Below, piece after piece: positions 54,165 to 62,954 of a stretch of DNA of 64,000 nt. Positions within the stretch are counted from its first letter, which is position 1; each line of letters begins with the position of its first letter. A model generated the notes under the pieces. The model ran no database searches. It was not told where the DNA came from and saw nothing but the letters and a program-made list of their open reading frames with translations. Source of the DNA: Flavobacterium cheniae (lineage in GTDB: Bacteria; Bacteroidota; Bacteroidia; Flavobacteriales; Flavobacteriaceae); the NCBI RefSeq assembly GCF_004363695.1, contig NZ_SNZC01000002.1:62001-126000 (forward strand), in the 5' to 3' direction. Made by a program: the position numbers and the translations under genes.

Positions 54165-54848
54165 TTATTCGTAATTTCTATTCGCTAAAGCTGATTTAGC
54201 GTCTTTAAACTTTCTATTTAATTTATCTAAAGTAGTTTCTCTGTGATTTTCGTCTAATTCTTTTTCAACGTTTGTTAGTAAAGAATTAGCATCTACTTTC
54301 ATTTTAGCTTTTGGACTTATTTTTTTATCCGATGTAATTACTTTTTCTCCTGTTTCAACTTCTGCTAATAAATTTTCAGGCGAAACGTATTTGTATGAGT
54401 TTGGTGATGGATGATGGATGATGGATGATGAATTATCTTTAGTTGAAGTCTCCTCTTTTATCAATTCATTTGTTTCCTTTGATTTTTTATTTTTTTGCGT
54501 TTTTGAATAATTTACTTCATTTTGAACTAAAACGGGTTGCTCTTTTTCAACTGAAATTTGATTTATTTTATTTGCTTCGGTTGAATCCATCACTTCGTTA
54601 ATTGTTGTTACAATCGGATTTGAATTATTAATTTCCTTTGTTTCGTTTGAATTGAAAAGGAAAAATCCCAATCCGAAAAAAAGTATCGTAGAAGCGGCCA
54701 CAAAAAACCAACCATAACCTTTCTTTGACTTTTTTTCTTCCGAAACCGCAAGCATCGCATCCAATCGATCCCAAGCTTGAGCTGATGGCTGAACTTCTCT
54801 TGCATTCAGCTTTTCTCTTATTTGATTATCTATTTTATTTGGTTCCAT
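54165..54848 (-). CDS. Probable anti-sigma factor, single-pass membrane protein
   Basis: 227 aa. Seen: N-terminal cytoplasmic part with KIDNQIREKLNAREVQPSAQ (4-23) and AWDRLDAMLAV, one membrane segment (GWFFVAASTILFFGLGFFLF, ~46-65), and a long Lys/Ser/Asn-rich periplasmic tail. Start overlaps the ECF sigma gene by 14 bp. No zinc motif of the ZAS type. A 7-bp tandem repeat lies in the tail coding region (54406-54433). Anti-sigma role is inferred from operon and topology; the protein family is common after ECF genes in Flavobacteriia. Confidence 0.75.
   Translation of the reverse strand: MEPNKIDNQIREKLNAREVQPSAQAWDRLDAMLAVSEEKKSKKGYGWFFVAASTILFFGLGFFLFNSNETKEINNSNPIVTTINEVMDSTEANKINQISVEKEQPVLVQNEVNYSKTQKNKKSKETNELIKEETSTKDNSSSIIHHPSPNSYKYVSPENLLAEVETGEKVITSDKKISPKAKMKVDANSLLTNVEKELDENHRETTLDKLNRKFKDAKSALANRNYE
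54406..54433. repeat. Heptanucleotide tandem repeat GATGGAT inside the anti-sigma gene
   Basis: Three exact copies (54406-54412, 54413-54419, 54420-54426) and a fourth with one change (GATGAAT, 54427-54433). The unit is not a multiple of three, so gain or loss of a copy would shift frame. Encodes part of SSSIIHHPSPNSY in the tail. Confidence 0.8.
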
Positions 54849-55404
54849 TGAGTTTCTTTTTTAATTCGGTGATTTGTTGTTGCAATAACTTTCGGGCGTT
54901 TGATAATTGCGATTTTGATGTTCCTTCACTTATTTTGAGCATTTCGGCTATTTCCTGATGTTTGTAACCTTCAATTGCGTATAAATTAAAAACCATTTTA
55001 TAACCATCGGGCAAATTATCAATCATATTTTGAATGTCGTCTACCGAAAAATCTTCCATTTCATAAACCGATTCATTCTCGCTTACCGTAACATCATCTA
55101 TATCTTGGTGATTGAAATTATTCTTTTTCACCCGAATAAAGTCGATGCATTCATACACCATAATTCTTCGAATCCAACCTTCAAAACTACCTTTGTGTTC
55201 AAAATTTTTCAGATTGGTAAACACTTTCATAAATCCGGTAATCATTACATCTTCTGCGTGGTGAATGTCTTTTATGTATTGGCGACACACACTTAACATT
55301 TTAGAAGAAAACTTAGCATAAATCTGCTGTTGTGCTTGTCGATTATTTTCGACAGCTAACATAATGAGTTGTTTTTCTTCTTGATGTAATTGAATTACTT
55401 TCAT
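54835..55404 (-). CDS. ECF-type RNA polymerase sigma factor
   Basis: 189 aa. Seen: region 2 (QQIYAKFSSKMLSVCRQYIK, 25-44; HAEDVMITGFMKVFTNLKNF; GSFEGWIRRIMVYECIDFIR) and region 4 (DNLPDGYKMVFNLYAIEGYK, then HQEIAEMLKISEGTSKSQLS and ARKLLQQQI). Directs transcription of a small stress or envelope regulon, probably including its own operon. It overlaps the anti-sigma gene by 14 bp. No clear ECF-type element seen in the short upstream interval (55405-55503), which has AATTCAG-type AT-rich repeats. Confidence 0.95.
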   Translation of the reverse strand: MKVIQLHQEEKQLIMLAVENNRQAQQQIYAKFSSKMLSVCRQYIKDIHHAEDVMITGFMKVFTNLKNFEHKGSFEGWIRRIMVYECIDFIRVKKNNFNHQDIDDVTVSENESVYEMEDFSVDDIQNMIDNLPDGYKMVFNLYAIEGYKHQEIAEMLKISEGTSKSQLSNARKLLQQQITELKKKLNGTK

Positions 55405-55442
55405 TTTTAAAATTTAGAATTCAGAAAATAGAATTCAGAATC
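55405..55442. repeat. AT-rich AATTCAGAA-type repeat upstream of the ECF sigma gene
   Basis: Two GAATTCAGAA units (around 55417-55426 and 55431-55440) in a short AT-rich stretch, similar in character to those at 23075-23113, 26872-26981 and 35267-35364. Confidence 0.4.
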
Positions 55443-55503
55443 TCGCTTCTAATTATATAGACGAGAATGAGTTTAAAATGGTTGTACGAAATGAGAAAAA
55501 AAA

Positions 55504-56484
55504 TTATTTTTTTCTTTCAATAACGTAATTTACCATTAAAATAAGGGAATCTTTATAAGTAGATGTTGGGAAATCTTGTAATAATGAAAGTGCTTCTTGT
55601 TGAAATTGCACCATTTTTTCTTCGGCGTACGTTAATCCGTTTTTGTCTTTTACAAATTGGATAACTTCTTTGACGCGCTTTTTGTCTTTATTGTAGTTTT
55701 TTACCGAGTTGATTACCCAACTTTTTTCTTTAGGCGAACAATTATTCAATGCATAAATCAAAGGCAATGTCATTTTTTGTTCTTTGATATCAATTCCTGT
55801 TGGTTTTCCTATAGCATCATCAGTGTAATCGAATAAATCGTCTTTGATTTGGAACGCCATTCCGATAAGTTCTCCGAATTTTCGCATTTTCTCGACCACT
55901 TCTTTATCTTCTGGAGCAACAGAACATGCGCCAAGCGAACAACAAGCTGCAATTAAAGTAGCTGTTTTTTGTCGGATGATTTCGTAGTAAATATCTTCTG
56001 TGATGTCTAGTCTACGTGCTTTTTCAATTTGAAGTAATTCGCCTTCACTCATTTCGCGAACTGCGACTGAAATGATTTTTAATAAATCGAAATCGTTATT
56101 ATCAATGGAAAGCAATAAACCTTTTGAAAGTAAATAATCACCTACTAAAACCGCAATTTTGTTTTTCCAAAGTGCGTTTAGAGAGAAAAACCCACGACGT
56201 TTGTTACTGTCGTCAACTACGTCATCATGTACTAAAGTTGCAGTGTGAATTAATTCAATAACCGAAGCGCCACGATACGTTCGCTCATTAATTGAGCCAC
56301 CTGAAACCATTTTAGCCGTTAAGAAAACAAACATTGGTCGCATTTGTTTTCCCTTTCGATTTACTATGTAATGTGTGATTCTGTTTAATAAAGCCACTTT
56401 TGAAGACATGGAATCGCGAAACTTCTCTTCAAAGAGTTCCATTTCATTTGCGATAGGTAGCTTTATTTGTTCGGTTATTTTCAT
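55504..56484 (-). CDS. Polyprenyl diphosphate synthase (octaprenyl-type)
   Basis: 326 aa trans-isoprenyl diphosphate synthase, making the side chain of menaquinone. Seen: RKGKQMRPMFVFLTAKM (~43-59), the first aspartate-rich motif HDDVVDDSNKRRG (~92-104), QIKDDLFDYTDD (~211-222) as the second, and GIDIKEQKMTLPLIYAL (~229-245). Full length. Promoter TTG-N19-TATTTTTG upstream is the best promoter in the window. Confidence 0.92.
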   Translation of the reverse strand: MKITEQIKLPIANEMELFEEKFRDSMSSKVALLNRITHYIVNRKGKQMRPMFVFLTAKMVSGGSINERTYRGASVIELIHTATLVHDDVVDDSNKRRGFFSLNALWKNKIAVLVGDYLLSKGLLLSIDNNDFDLLKIISVAVREMSEGELLQIEKARRLDITEDIYYEIIRQKTATLIAACCSLGACSVAPEDKEVVEKMRKFGELIGMAFQIKDDLFDYTDDAIGKPTGIDIKEQKMTLPLIYALNNCSPKEKSWVINSVKNYNKDKKRVKEVIQFVKDKNGLTYAEEKMVQFQQEALSLLQDFPTSTYKDSLILMVNYVIERKK

Positions 56485-56492
56485 TTAGATTT

Positions 56493-56522
56493 CAAAAATA
56501 CAAAAACAAACTCGTTAGTCAA
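56493..56522 (-). promoter_or_regulatory. Full promoter of the polyprenyl synthase gene
   Basis: TTG (56520-56522), exactly 19 bp, then TATTTTTG (56493-56500), on the minus strand; 8 bp before the start codon. Matches the Bacteroidota TTG / TAnnTTTG consensus in both parts and spacing. Confidence 0.8.
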
Positions 56523-56600
56523 AAGTTTAGCAAAAGATTATAAAAAAAGAGACTCCGAACTTTATCGAAATCTCTTTAATTTTTTTAGAATGAAAACCTA

Positions 56601-57758
56601 TTAATTTTTAATAGAATCAACAAATTGCTGTTCGCTTTCTTTTAAAGGAAAAATATTGTTCATTTTCCAAAATTTCTCTGTGTAATTAGTGCCAGCTTCA
56701 AAAATAGTTTTTCCATCAAAACCTTTTTCTGGTATTTCTACATCGTTTTTGCTATCAAGAACCAACAAATCAAAAGTCCCACTAACATTGTCGTGTATTT
56801 TTTTACCCATTTGAATATAAATATTAAAACTACTTTTATAGTAAACCAATTCATATTGGTTATTTACAAACTTAAATTTACACCAAACCGATTGGTCATT
56901 CAGTTTTAGTTTAGCAATTAATATATTTTTAAGTTTTGAATTTTTCTTATGAGATTCAGCTATTTCAACCTTAAATTCAATAATTTTATTGGATTTATTA
57001 TCTACGATAACATAACCTTCGTATAATAACTCATCGCTATCTGCATTCGGAATTATTTTAATGAATTCGTATTCAAATCCTGATGCATCTCTTCTTAAAT
57101 ATCGATCAAAAGTGTATTCTTTACTCTTGATAAGATTTTCAATTCCATCAAAATTATAAGCATATTTTACATAATCTCTTACATTGTAGGCTGAATCCAT
57201 TCCATTCAAAACAGAACTGGTTGAATCTTGCAAATTGGATTTTATAGCTCTACTTTGATTGATTTGTAAAACCGATTTTCCATTTCCTTTCTTTATGAAA
57301 TAATCCATTTTAGCATCTGAATACTTGGTATACTGATTGTTAATTTTTACAATTTCTCTACCATATGTAGTTAACTTAGTGTTTTTTACGGCACGAACTT
57401 TAGCGTCTTTTATTAACGATTTCAAAAAATCTCTACCTGAAACATTTGAGATTATTAATTCATCTAAAACATACACTTTTGGACTTAGATAAATTTCAAC
57501 TTCCTTAGTTTCAAACACGACTTTCTTGGTTTCGTAATTGATATGACTAATCTCAACTTCTTTGATATGTTGCAATGAAAATTCACCATTTTCATTTGTC
57601 ATCGTACCAGTCAAATTTCCCGAATTATCTTTAAAAAGAATATTTACAAAAGGAACTGTTTCTTTTGTTTCTGCATCTTTAATAATTCCTTTTGTGATGT
57701 TCTCCTGTGAAAAACTAAATGTAAAAAAAAGCAGAAAAAATAAGGTGTGCTTAATCAT
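56601..57758 (-). CDS. Secreted carboxypeptidase-regulatory-like domain protein
   Basis: 385 aa. Seen: signal peptide (~1-17, ending SFSQ), a carboxypeptidase-regulatory-like beta-sandwich (~20-95; TKGIIKDAETKETVPFVNIL, 22-41), then a conserved-looking beta-rich region (VYVLDELIISNVSGRDFLKS, 94-113; YVIVDNKSNKIIEFKVEI, ~234-251). No plug or barrel, so not a receptor. Similar proteins are common and uncharacterised in Bacteroidota. Not coupled to its neighbours. Confidence 0.78.
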   Translation of the reverse strand: MIKHTLFFLLFFTFSFSQENITKGIIKDAETKETVPFVNILFKDNSGNLTGTMTNENGEFSLQHIKEVEISHINYETKKVVFETKEVEIYLSPKVYVLDELIISNVSGRDFLKSLIKDAKVRAVKNTKLTTYGREIVKINNQYTKYSDAKMDYFIKKGNGKSVLQINQSRAIKSNLQDSTSSVLNGMDSAYNVRDYVKYAYNFDGIENLIKSKEYTFDRYLRRDASGFEYEFIKIIPNADSDELLYEGYVIVDNKSNKIIEFKVEIAESHKKNSKLKNILIAKLKLNDQSVWCKFKFVNNQYELVYYKSSFNIYIQMGKKIHDNVSGTFDLLVLDSKNDVEIPEKGFDGKTIFEAGTNYTEKFWKMNNIFPLKESEQQFVDSIKN

Positions 57759-57899
57759 AATGATAGATGTGTGTTTGTTGAAACTGAAATTTATTTCTTT
57801 AATAAAAAAACCTTTCAGTTGTACGAAGATACTGTTTCTTACAAAAAAACATGTATTTCTTACATCTTTTTATAGCACAAAAATTACAATAATTGAATT

Positions 57900-58940
57900 T
57901 TAAGACTTATTCGCTAATTGGCCGCAAGCTGCATCAATGTCCTTTCCACGACTTCTTCTCACTTTTGCTACAATATTACTTTTTGCTAAAGCAGTTATGT
58001 AAGAGTTTGTTGCTTCTTCAGAGGCTTGTTGAAACATGCCGTCGTCAATAGGATTGTACTCGATAAGATTTACTTTACAAGGAACATATTTACAAAATTT
58101 TACCAATGCATCTATCGATTTTTTGTCGTCATTGATACCTTTCCAAACTACGTATTCGTATGTAACTTTGCTTTTCGTTTTTCTGTACCAATATTCTAAA
58201 CTTTCACGTAAATCGGTTAAAGGAAAATTTTTGGTAAACGGCATGATTTCATTTCGAATTTCCTCCACAGCAGAATGTAATGAAACTGCTAATTTGAATT
58301 TCACCTCATCATCTGCCATTTTTTTAATCATTTTCGGAATTCCTGATGTAGAAACTGTAATACGTTTTGGCGACATTCCTAAACCTTCGGTAGACGTAAT
58401 CATATCAATTGCTTTCATTACGTTTGGATAATTCATCAAAGGCTCACCCATTCCCATGAAAACGATGTTTGATAAAGGTCGGTCGTAATACAAACGGCTT
58501 TCGTTATCAATTGCAGCTACTTGGTCATAGATTTCTCCTGGTTCCAAGTTACGCATGCGTTTTAATCGAGCGGTTGCACAAAAATTACAATCTAAACTAC
58601 AACCAACTTGCGAAGAAACACAAGCTGTAGTTCGAGTTTCTGTAGGAATTAAAACCGATTCTACAATTAAATCGTCATGCAAACGAACGGCATTTTTAAC
58701 GGTTCCATCTTCGCTGCGCTGTAAAGTATCTACTTTGATGTGATTGATTACGAAATTAGCTTCTAACATAGCGCGCGTTTCTTTAGACACATTGGTCATA
58801 TCTTCAAAAGTATGTGCGCGTTTTTGCCATAACCATTCGTAAACTTGGTTACCACGAAATGCTTTGTCTCCGTTAGAAACAAAAAAGTTACGCAATTGTT
58901 CTTTAGTAAGTGCCCGTATGTCTTTTTTCTCGATTTGCAT
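57900..58940 (-). CDS. rlmN: 23S rRNA/tRNA adenine-C2 methyltransferase RlmN
   Basis: 346 aa radical-SAM enzyme methylating A2503 of 23S rRNA and A37 of some tRNAs. Seen: EQLRNFFVSNGDKAFRGNQV (14-33), the CxxxCxxC iron-sulfur motif CSLDCNFCATA (~114-124), MGMGEPLMNYPNVMKAIDMI (~163-182), and near the C-terminus AACGQLA with the methyl-carrier cysteine. All key residues are present. Its minus-7 box ends only 4 bp before ATG. Confidence 0.97.
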   Translation of the reverse strand: MQIEKKDIRALTKEQLRNFFVSNGDKAFRGNQVYEWLWQKRAHTFEDMTNVSKETRAMLEANFVINHIKVDTLQRSEDGTVKNAVRLHDDLIVESVLIPTETRTTACVSSQVGCSLDCNFCATARLKRMRNLEPGEIYDQVAAIDNESRLYYDRPLSNIVFMGMGEPLMNYPNVMKAIDMITSTEGLGMSPKRITVSTSGIPKMIKKMADDEVKFKLAVSLHSAVEEIRNEIMPFTKNFPLTDLRESLEYWYRKTKSKVTYEYVVWKGINDDKKSIDALVKFCKYVPCKVNLIEYNPIDDGMFQQASEEATNSYITALAKSNIVAKVRRSRGKDIDAACGQLANKS

Positions 58941-58944
58941 GGTG

Positions 58945-58952
58945 CAAAGTTA
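58945..58952 (-). promoter_or_regulatory. Minus-7 box TAACTTTG for rlmN
   Basis: Exact TAnnTTTG match on the minus strand, followed by CACC and the ATG, so the transcript may be leaderless. Confidence 0.55.
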
Positions 58953-58986
58953 GGTTAAAATGTTAAATCGTTTAATTGTTAATTTG

Positions 58987-58994
58987 TATTTTTG
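58987..58994 (+). promoter_or_regulatory. Minus-7 box TATTTTTG for the O-methyltransferase gene
   Basis: Exact TAnnTTTG match 17 bp before ATG 59012, divergent from the rlmN promoter. No TTG at the right distance. Confidence 0.5.
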
Positions 58995-59011
58995 TCAAAA
59001 TTTGATTTCAT

Positions 59012-59653
59012 ATGCATTTCATATCAGAAGATTTAGAAGATTACGTTGCCAATCATTCACAAGCGGAACCTGAATTATTAGCGAAACTTAACAAAGAAAC
59101 TTACCAAAAAATCATGCAACCTCGTATGTTGAGCGGTCATTTTCAAGGTAGAGTTTTGAGTATGCTTTCTAAAATTATTCGTCCGAAACATATTTTGGAA
59201 ATTGGAACGTATACAGGTTATGCTGCTTTGTGTTTAGCAGAAGGATTAGCTGAAAACGGAACTTTAGATACAATTGATATTGAAGAAGAATTGGTTGATT
59301 TTCAAAGAAAATATTTTGACGCTTCGCCATGGAAAGACCAAGTTTTTCAACATTTAGGCGATGCCGTTGATATTATCCCAACTTTAAATAAAAAATTCGA
59401 TTTGGTTTTTATTGATGCCGATAAAGAAAATTATGTAAATTACTTTCACTTAATAGTTCCCATGATGAATAAAGGTGGAATTATTTTATCGGATAATGTG
59501 TTGTGGAGCGGAAAAGTTTTGGAAGAAGTAAAACCAAATGACAAAAGCACACCTGTTTTATTAGACTACAATCAACTATTGAACACTGACCCAAGAGTAG
59601 AAACGGTTTTATTGCCTATTCGTGATGGACTGACTGTTAGTCGCGTTCTGTAA
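59012..59653 (+). CDS. SAM-dependent O-methyltransferase (class I, catechol type)
   Basis: 213 aa cytoplasmic enzyme. Seen: SAM motif I ILEIGTYTGYAALCLAEGL (~60-78), DTIDIEEELVDFQRKYF (~85-101), FDLVFIDADKENYVNYF (~129-145) with metal-binding Asp, and GGIILSDNVLWSGKV (~152-166). This matches the caffeoyl-CoA/catechol O-methyltransferase family; natural substrate unknown. Its last 17 bp overlap the 3' end of the opposing PAP2 gene. Confidence 0.93.
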   Translation: MHFISEDLEDYVANHSQAEPELLAKLNKETYQKIMQPRMLSGHFQGRVLSMLSKIIRPKHILEIGTYTGYAALCLAEGLAENGTLDTIDIEEELVDFQRKYFDASPWKDQVFQHLGDAVDIIPTLNKKFDLVFIDADKENYVNYFHLIVPMMNKGGIILSDNVLWSGKVLEEVKPNDKSTPVLLDYNQLLNTDPRVETVLLPIRDGLTVSRVL

Positions 59654-60209
59654 TGAAATTGTATTTTTTTCCAAAAAACAAGTACAATTTATAAAATACA
59701 AATCCGAAAGTTGCCCCAAACACATAACCAGTTAAAATATCGGCTGGATAGTGTAATCCTAAGTATATTCTACTATAAGCAAAAATTAATGGAAACAAAA
59801 ACAGCAAATAAGTGTGTTTATAATATTTGCGTAGGATTAATACAACAAACGTTGTAGAAGCAAATGAATTAGAAGCATGTCCTGAGAAAAAACTAAATGA
59901 TTTTCTTGTGATTACTTCTCTAATTGTTCCATCAAGTTCGGGATTGTTACATGGTCGCAAACGTTCGAAGGAATATTTGAAAAGATTGGTGATTTGGTCT
60001 GTAAAAGTTATTAAGGCCGCTAAAAAAAGTATGATAATTCCTAAACCTTTCCAACCAACTTTCTTTTGAATGAGATAAAAAACTCCAACGAAAAGTGGTG
60101 ACCAATAGATTTGTTTGGTAATAATTTTCCAAAAACCATCAAATGGTTCTGAACCTAATCCGTTTAAAAAAACAAATAATTCTTTATCTAGATTAATTAA
60201 CTGTTCCAA
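59637..60209 (-). CDS. PAP2-family lipid phosphatase
   Basis: 190 aa membrane phosphatase with ~5 hydrophobic segments. Seen: the three PAP2 motifs, KYSFERLRP (~73-81), FSGHAS (~104-109), and SRIYLGLHYPAD (~145-156). Members dephosphorylate undecaprenyl diphosphate or phosphatidic acid on the outer face; either is possible, and undecaprenyl-PP recycling is a fair guess. It starts one base after tatA ends, so the two are cotranscribed. Confidence 0.93.
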   Translation of the reverse strand: MEQLINLDKELFVFLNGLGSEPFDGFWKIITKQIYWSPLFVGVFYLIQKKVGWKGLGIIILFLAALITFTDQITNLFKYSFERLRPCNNPELDGTIREVITRKSFSFFSGHASNSFASTTFVVLILRKYYKHTYLLFLFPLIFAYSRIYLGLHYPADILTGYVFGATFGFVFYKLYLFFGKKYNFITERD

Positions 60210-60210
60210 A

Positions 60211-60558
60211 TTACAATTGTCTTTTTACAGGTCCGGTAATGCTTTCAATATCTTCTTTTACTTTTTCAATCGGATTTTGAACATCTAAATTGATGTTTTC
60301 AATAGGATTTACCATTTTAGTAATCCCCTCTTTTGCTTTTGCTATTTCATCTGAAACACCTCCTGTTAAAGTGTTCATATCCAAACCAGCATCTTGAGTA
60401 CCTTTCTGAATTTCACTTTTAATCTCGTTAGTGGCATTCTTTAATTGCGCCATGCCTTTTCCTAAAGCACGAGCAATATCTGGAATCTTATCTGACCCAA
60501 ATAACATTAAAACAACTAAAATGATGAAAAACAATTCACCTCCACCTATTCCAAACAT
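60211..60558 (-). CDS. tatA: Twin-arginine translocase subunit TatA/TatE family
   Basis: 115 aa. Seen: N-terminal membrane helix (GGELFFIILVVLMLFGSDKI, 6-25), amphipathic helix PDIARALGKGMAQLKNATNE (26-45), then a charged tail with IENINLDVQNPIEKVKEDIE (~87-106). It forms the pore of the Tat system for folded proteins. No tatC is in the window. The tail is longer than in E. coli TatA and resembles TatB in length; TatA/E is the standard call for single copies in the phylum. Confidence 0.9.
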   Translation of the reverse strand: MFGIGGGELFFIILVVLMLFGSDKIPDIARALGKGMAQLKNATNEIKSEIQKGTQDAGLDMNTLTGGVSDEIAKAKEGITKMVNPIENINLDVQNPIEKVKEDIESITGPVKRQL

Positions 60559-60585
60559 AACGTATTGTCTTGAAAATTAACTTCG

Positions 60586-60593
60586 CAAAGTTA
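60586..60593 (-). promoter_or_regulatory. Minus-7 box TAACTTTG for tatA
   Basis: Exact TAnnTTTG match on the minus strand, 27 bp before the start codon. Confidence 0.5.
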
Positions 60594-60627
60594 CAAAGTT
60601 TTATACCTACTTTATCTTAAAGTAATC

Positions 60628-60657
60628 AAAAAAAAAGACTATCCGAAGATAGTCTTA
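60628..60657 (-). terminator. Terminator after the M1 peptidase gene
   Basis: On the minus strand AAGACTATC, loop TTCG, GATAGTCTT (60635-60656), then a T-run. It lies just past the stop at 60662. Confidence 0.9.
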
Positions 60658-60661
60658 ATAC

Positions 60662-62938
60662 TTATTTTTTCTCTAACGTATCAAATTTTGATACTGTTTC
60701 TGCTTTAGGCCAATAATTATTTTCAACATCAATATCAGCTGTTTCTAATTTTGGATCTACTTGAATTTTTACTACTTTTTTCTCAGTTGCGAAAACACGT
60801 TTAGCAGTGTCGTTGTTTCTTCTCCAAATTTGAGCTGGGAATTTTTGCGTTTCACTCGTTCCGTCTTCAAACTGAAGCTCTACGATGATTGGCATGATTA
60901 ATCCTCCTGGTTTTTCAAACTCTACTTCATAGAAATATTTAGGCGATTTTAAAGCGTTCTTTTCTTCTGCCGTATAATTTTTATTTACATAATCAGAAAG
61001 TGCTTGAACACTATTTACGTCCATTGCTTTTTTCAATTCAGGTTTAAAATCTGGAGCGTCTTCAGCAACTAAGTACAACATTGGTTCTCCATCGCTAATT
61101 TTTCTTCCTCTTCTATTAAACATTGCTTGAGTTTCTTTTGAAGCTTCAGTAGAAACGTAATATTGTTTAACTGTTTTCACTCCAATATCAGTATAATCTG
61201 TTGAATAGAACCAACCTCTCCAAAACCAATCTAAATCTACAGCCGAAGCATCTTCCATAGTTCTGAAGAAATCTTCTGGTGTTGGGTGTTTGAATTTCCA
61301 ACGATTCGCATACGTTTTGAAAGCATGGTCAAACAATTCTCTTCCCATAATAGTTTCTCTTAAAATATTTAAACCTGTAGCTGGCTTTCCGTAAGCATTA
61401 GCACCAAATTGGTAAATATTCTCAGAGTTTGACATAATAGGCTCTAAATATTTTTGGTTCCCTTTCATATAAGGAACAATATTTTTAGCTGGACCTCTTG
61501 TTGCAGGGAAATTTGGATCAAAAGAAGTTTCTGTTAAATATTCTAAGAAAGTGTTTAAACCTTCATCCATCCATGACCATTGTCTTTCATCTGAATTTAC
61601 AATCATTGGAAAGAAGTTGTGCCCTACTTCGTGGATAATAACTCCTAACATTCCGTATTTAATTCTATCACTTACAAATCCTTTTTCGTCAGGACGACCG
61701 TAATTCCAACAAATCATTGGATATTCCATTCCTTGATCTTCTGCAGAAACTGAAACTGCTTTTGGATAAGGATAATCAAATGTAAAATGTGAATATGTTT
61801 TTAATGTATGTGCTACTGCTTTTGTAGATAAATCTCCCCAAAGTGGATTAGCTTCTTTTGGATAAATCGAAATTGCTAAAGGCTTGTTTGTTGGTAAATC
61901 AACTGCCATTGCATCGATTATAAATTTTCTTGAAGTTGAGAAACCAAAGTCACGCACATTTTGTGCTTTGAATTTCCATGTTTTCTTTTTGTCTGAAAAG
62001 CTACTTTCTTTTGCAACTGCTTCTTCTTGAGTAACAATTACTACTGGTTTATCAAAAGTTCTTTCCGCTAATTCCCATCTTTTTACTTGTTCAGCGGTGA
62101 AAACTTCGCTTCTATTTTGTAAAACTCCAGTTGCTTCCATAACGTGGTCAGCAGGAACTGTGATATTTACTTCGTAATCTCCAAAAACTAAAGCAAATTC
62201 ACCTCTACCCCAAAACTGCATGTTTTGCCATCCTTCAACATCATTGTAAACAGCCATTCTTGGGAAAAATTGTGCCATTACAAACAAACGATTTCCATCA
62301 GGAAACTGCTCATAACCAGAACGACCGTTGTTAGCTCCTTCCATGTAATTTACAATATTGTACCACCACTTGATTGAGAAAGAAACTTTTTCACCATTTT
62401 TTAATGGCTTAGGCAAGTCGATTCTCATCATGGTTTGGTTGATGGTGTATTTCATTGGATTTCCTTTAGCATCTTTAACATACTCAATGTTAAAACCTCC
62501 TTGAAAAGGGCTTCCCATGTATTTTTTTGCAAAACCACTTGTTGAAATGGCCTTGTCCATATTTTGACTTTCTACCAAAGGTGTTTTCGAATCAGGTCTT
62601 TCGATATTTTGGTCTAATTGTACCCATAAATATTCTAACGATTCTTTTGCGTTATTGTAATAGGTAATAGTTTCAGAACCATATAATTTTTTGTTCTTAT
62701 CATCTAATTCCAGATTCATTTTATAATCTGCTTTTTGCTGATAATAAGCAGGTCCTGGAGCTCCAGAAGCTGTTCTGAACATATTAGGAGTAGCCATTTC
62801 GTCATACATTTGACGGAATTTATTCTCATTATAATGTCCTAATTCACGCTTTTTTTCTTCTGTTTTCACTTCTTGAGCCAAGGCTCCGAATGTAAACGCT
62901 AAAGTTAAAAAAGCACTAAGTACAATTGACTTTTTCAT
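60662..62938 (-). CDS. M1-family metallopeptidase
   Basis: 758 aa secreted zinc aminopeptidase-like enzyme. Seen: signal peptide (~1-21, ending ALAQ), an N-terminal beta domain (MNLELDDKNKKLYGSETITY, 74-93), zinc motif HEVGHNFF (~439-446) with the third ligand Glu in WMDEGLNTFLEYLTE 18 residues after the second His, and a helical C-terminal part. The usual GxMEN substrate motif appears as DQGMEYPMI (~408-416), with Tyr in place of Asn. Starts 16 bp after the DUF6702 gene. Confidence 0.93.
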   Translation of the reverse strand: MKKSIVLSAFLTLAFTFGALAQEVKTEEKKRELGHYNENKFRQMYDEMATPNMFRTASGAPGPAYYQQKADYKMNLELDDKNKKLYGSETITYYNNAKESLEYLWVQLDQNIERPDSKTPLVESQNMDKAISTSGFAKKYMGSPFQGGFNIEYVKDAKGNPMKYTINQTMMRIDLPKPLKNGEKVSFSIKWWYNIVNYMEGANNGRSGYEQFPDGNRLFVMAQFFPRMAVYNDVEGWQNMQFWGRGEFALVFGDYEVNITVPADHVMEATGVLQNRSEVFTAEQVKRWELAERTFDKPVVIVTQEEAVAKESSFSDKKKTWKFKAQNVRDFGFSTSRKFIIDAMAVDLPTNKPLAISIYPKEANPLWGDLSTKAVAHTLKTYSHFTFDYPYPKAVSVSAEDQGMEYPMICWNYGRPDEKGFVSDRIKYGMLGVIIHEVGHNFFPMIVNSDERQWSWMDEGLNTFLEYLTETSFDPNFPATRGPAKNIVPYMKGNQKYLEPIMSNSENIYQFGANAYGKPATGLNILRETIMGRELFDHAFKTYANRWKFKHPTPEDFFRTMEDASAVDLDWFWRGWFYSTDYTDIGVKTVKQYYVSTEASKETQAMFNRRGRKISDGEPMLYLVAEDAPDFKPELKKAMDVNSVQALSDYVNKNYTAEEKNALKSPKYFYEVEFEKPGGLIMPIIVELQFEDGTSETQKFPAQIWRRNNDTAKRVFATEKKVVKIQVDPKLETADIDVENNYWPKAETVSKFDTLEKK

Positions 62939-62954
62939 GGTAATTCAGTTTCTT

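Noticed and set aside
54406..54433. GATGGAT repeats as a CRISPR array
   Set aside because: Units are 7 bp without spacers, inside a coding region, and no cas genes are nearby.
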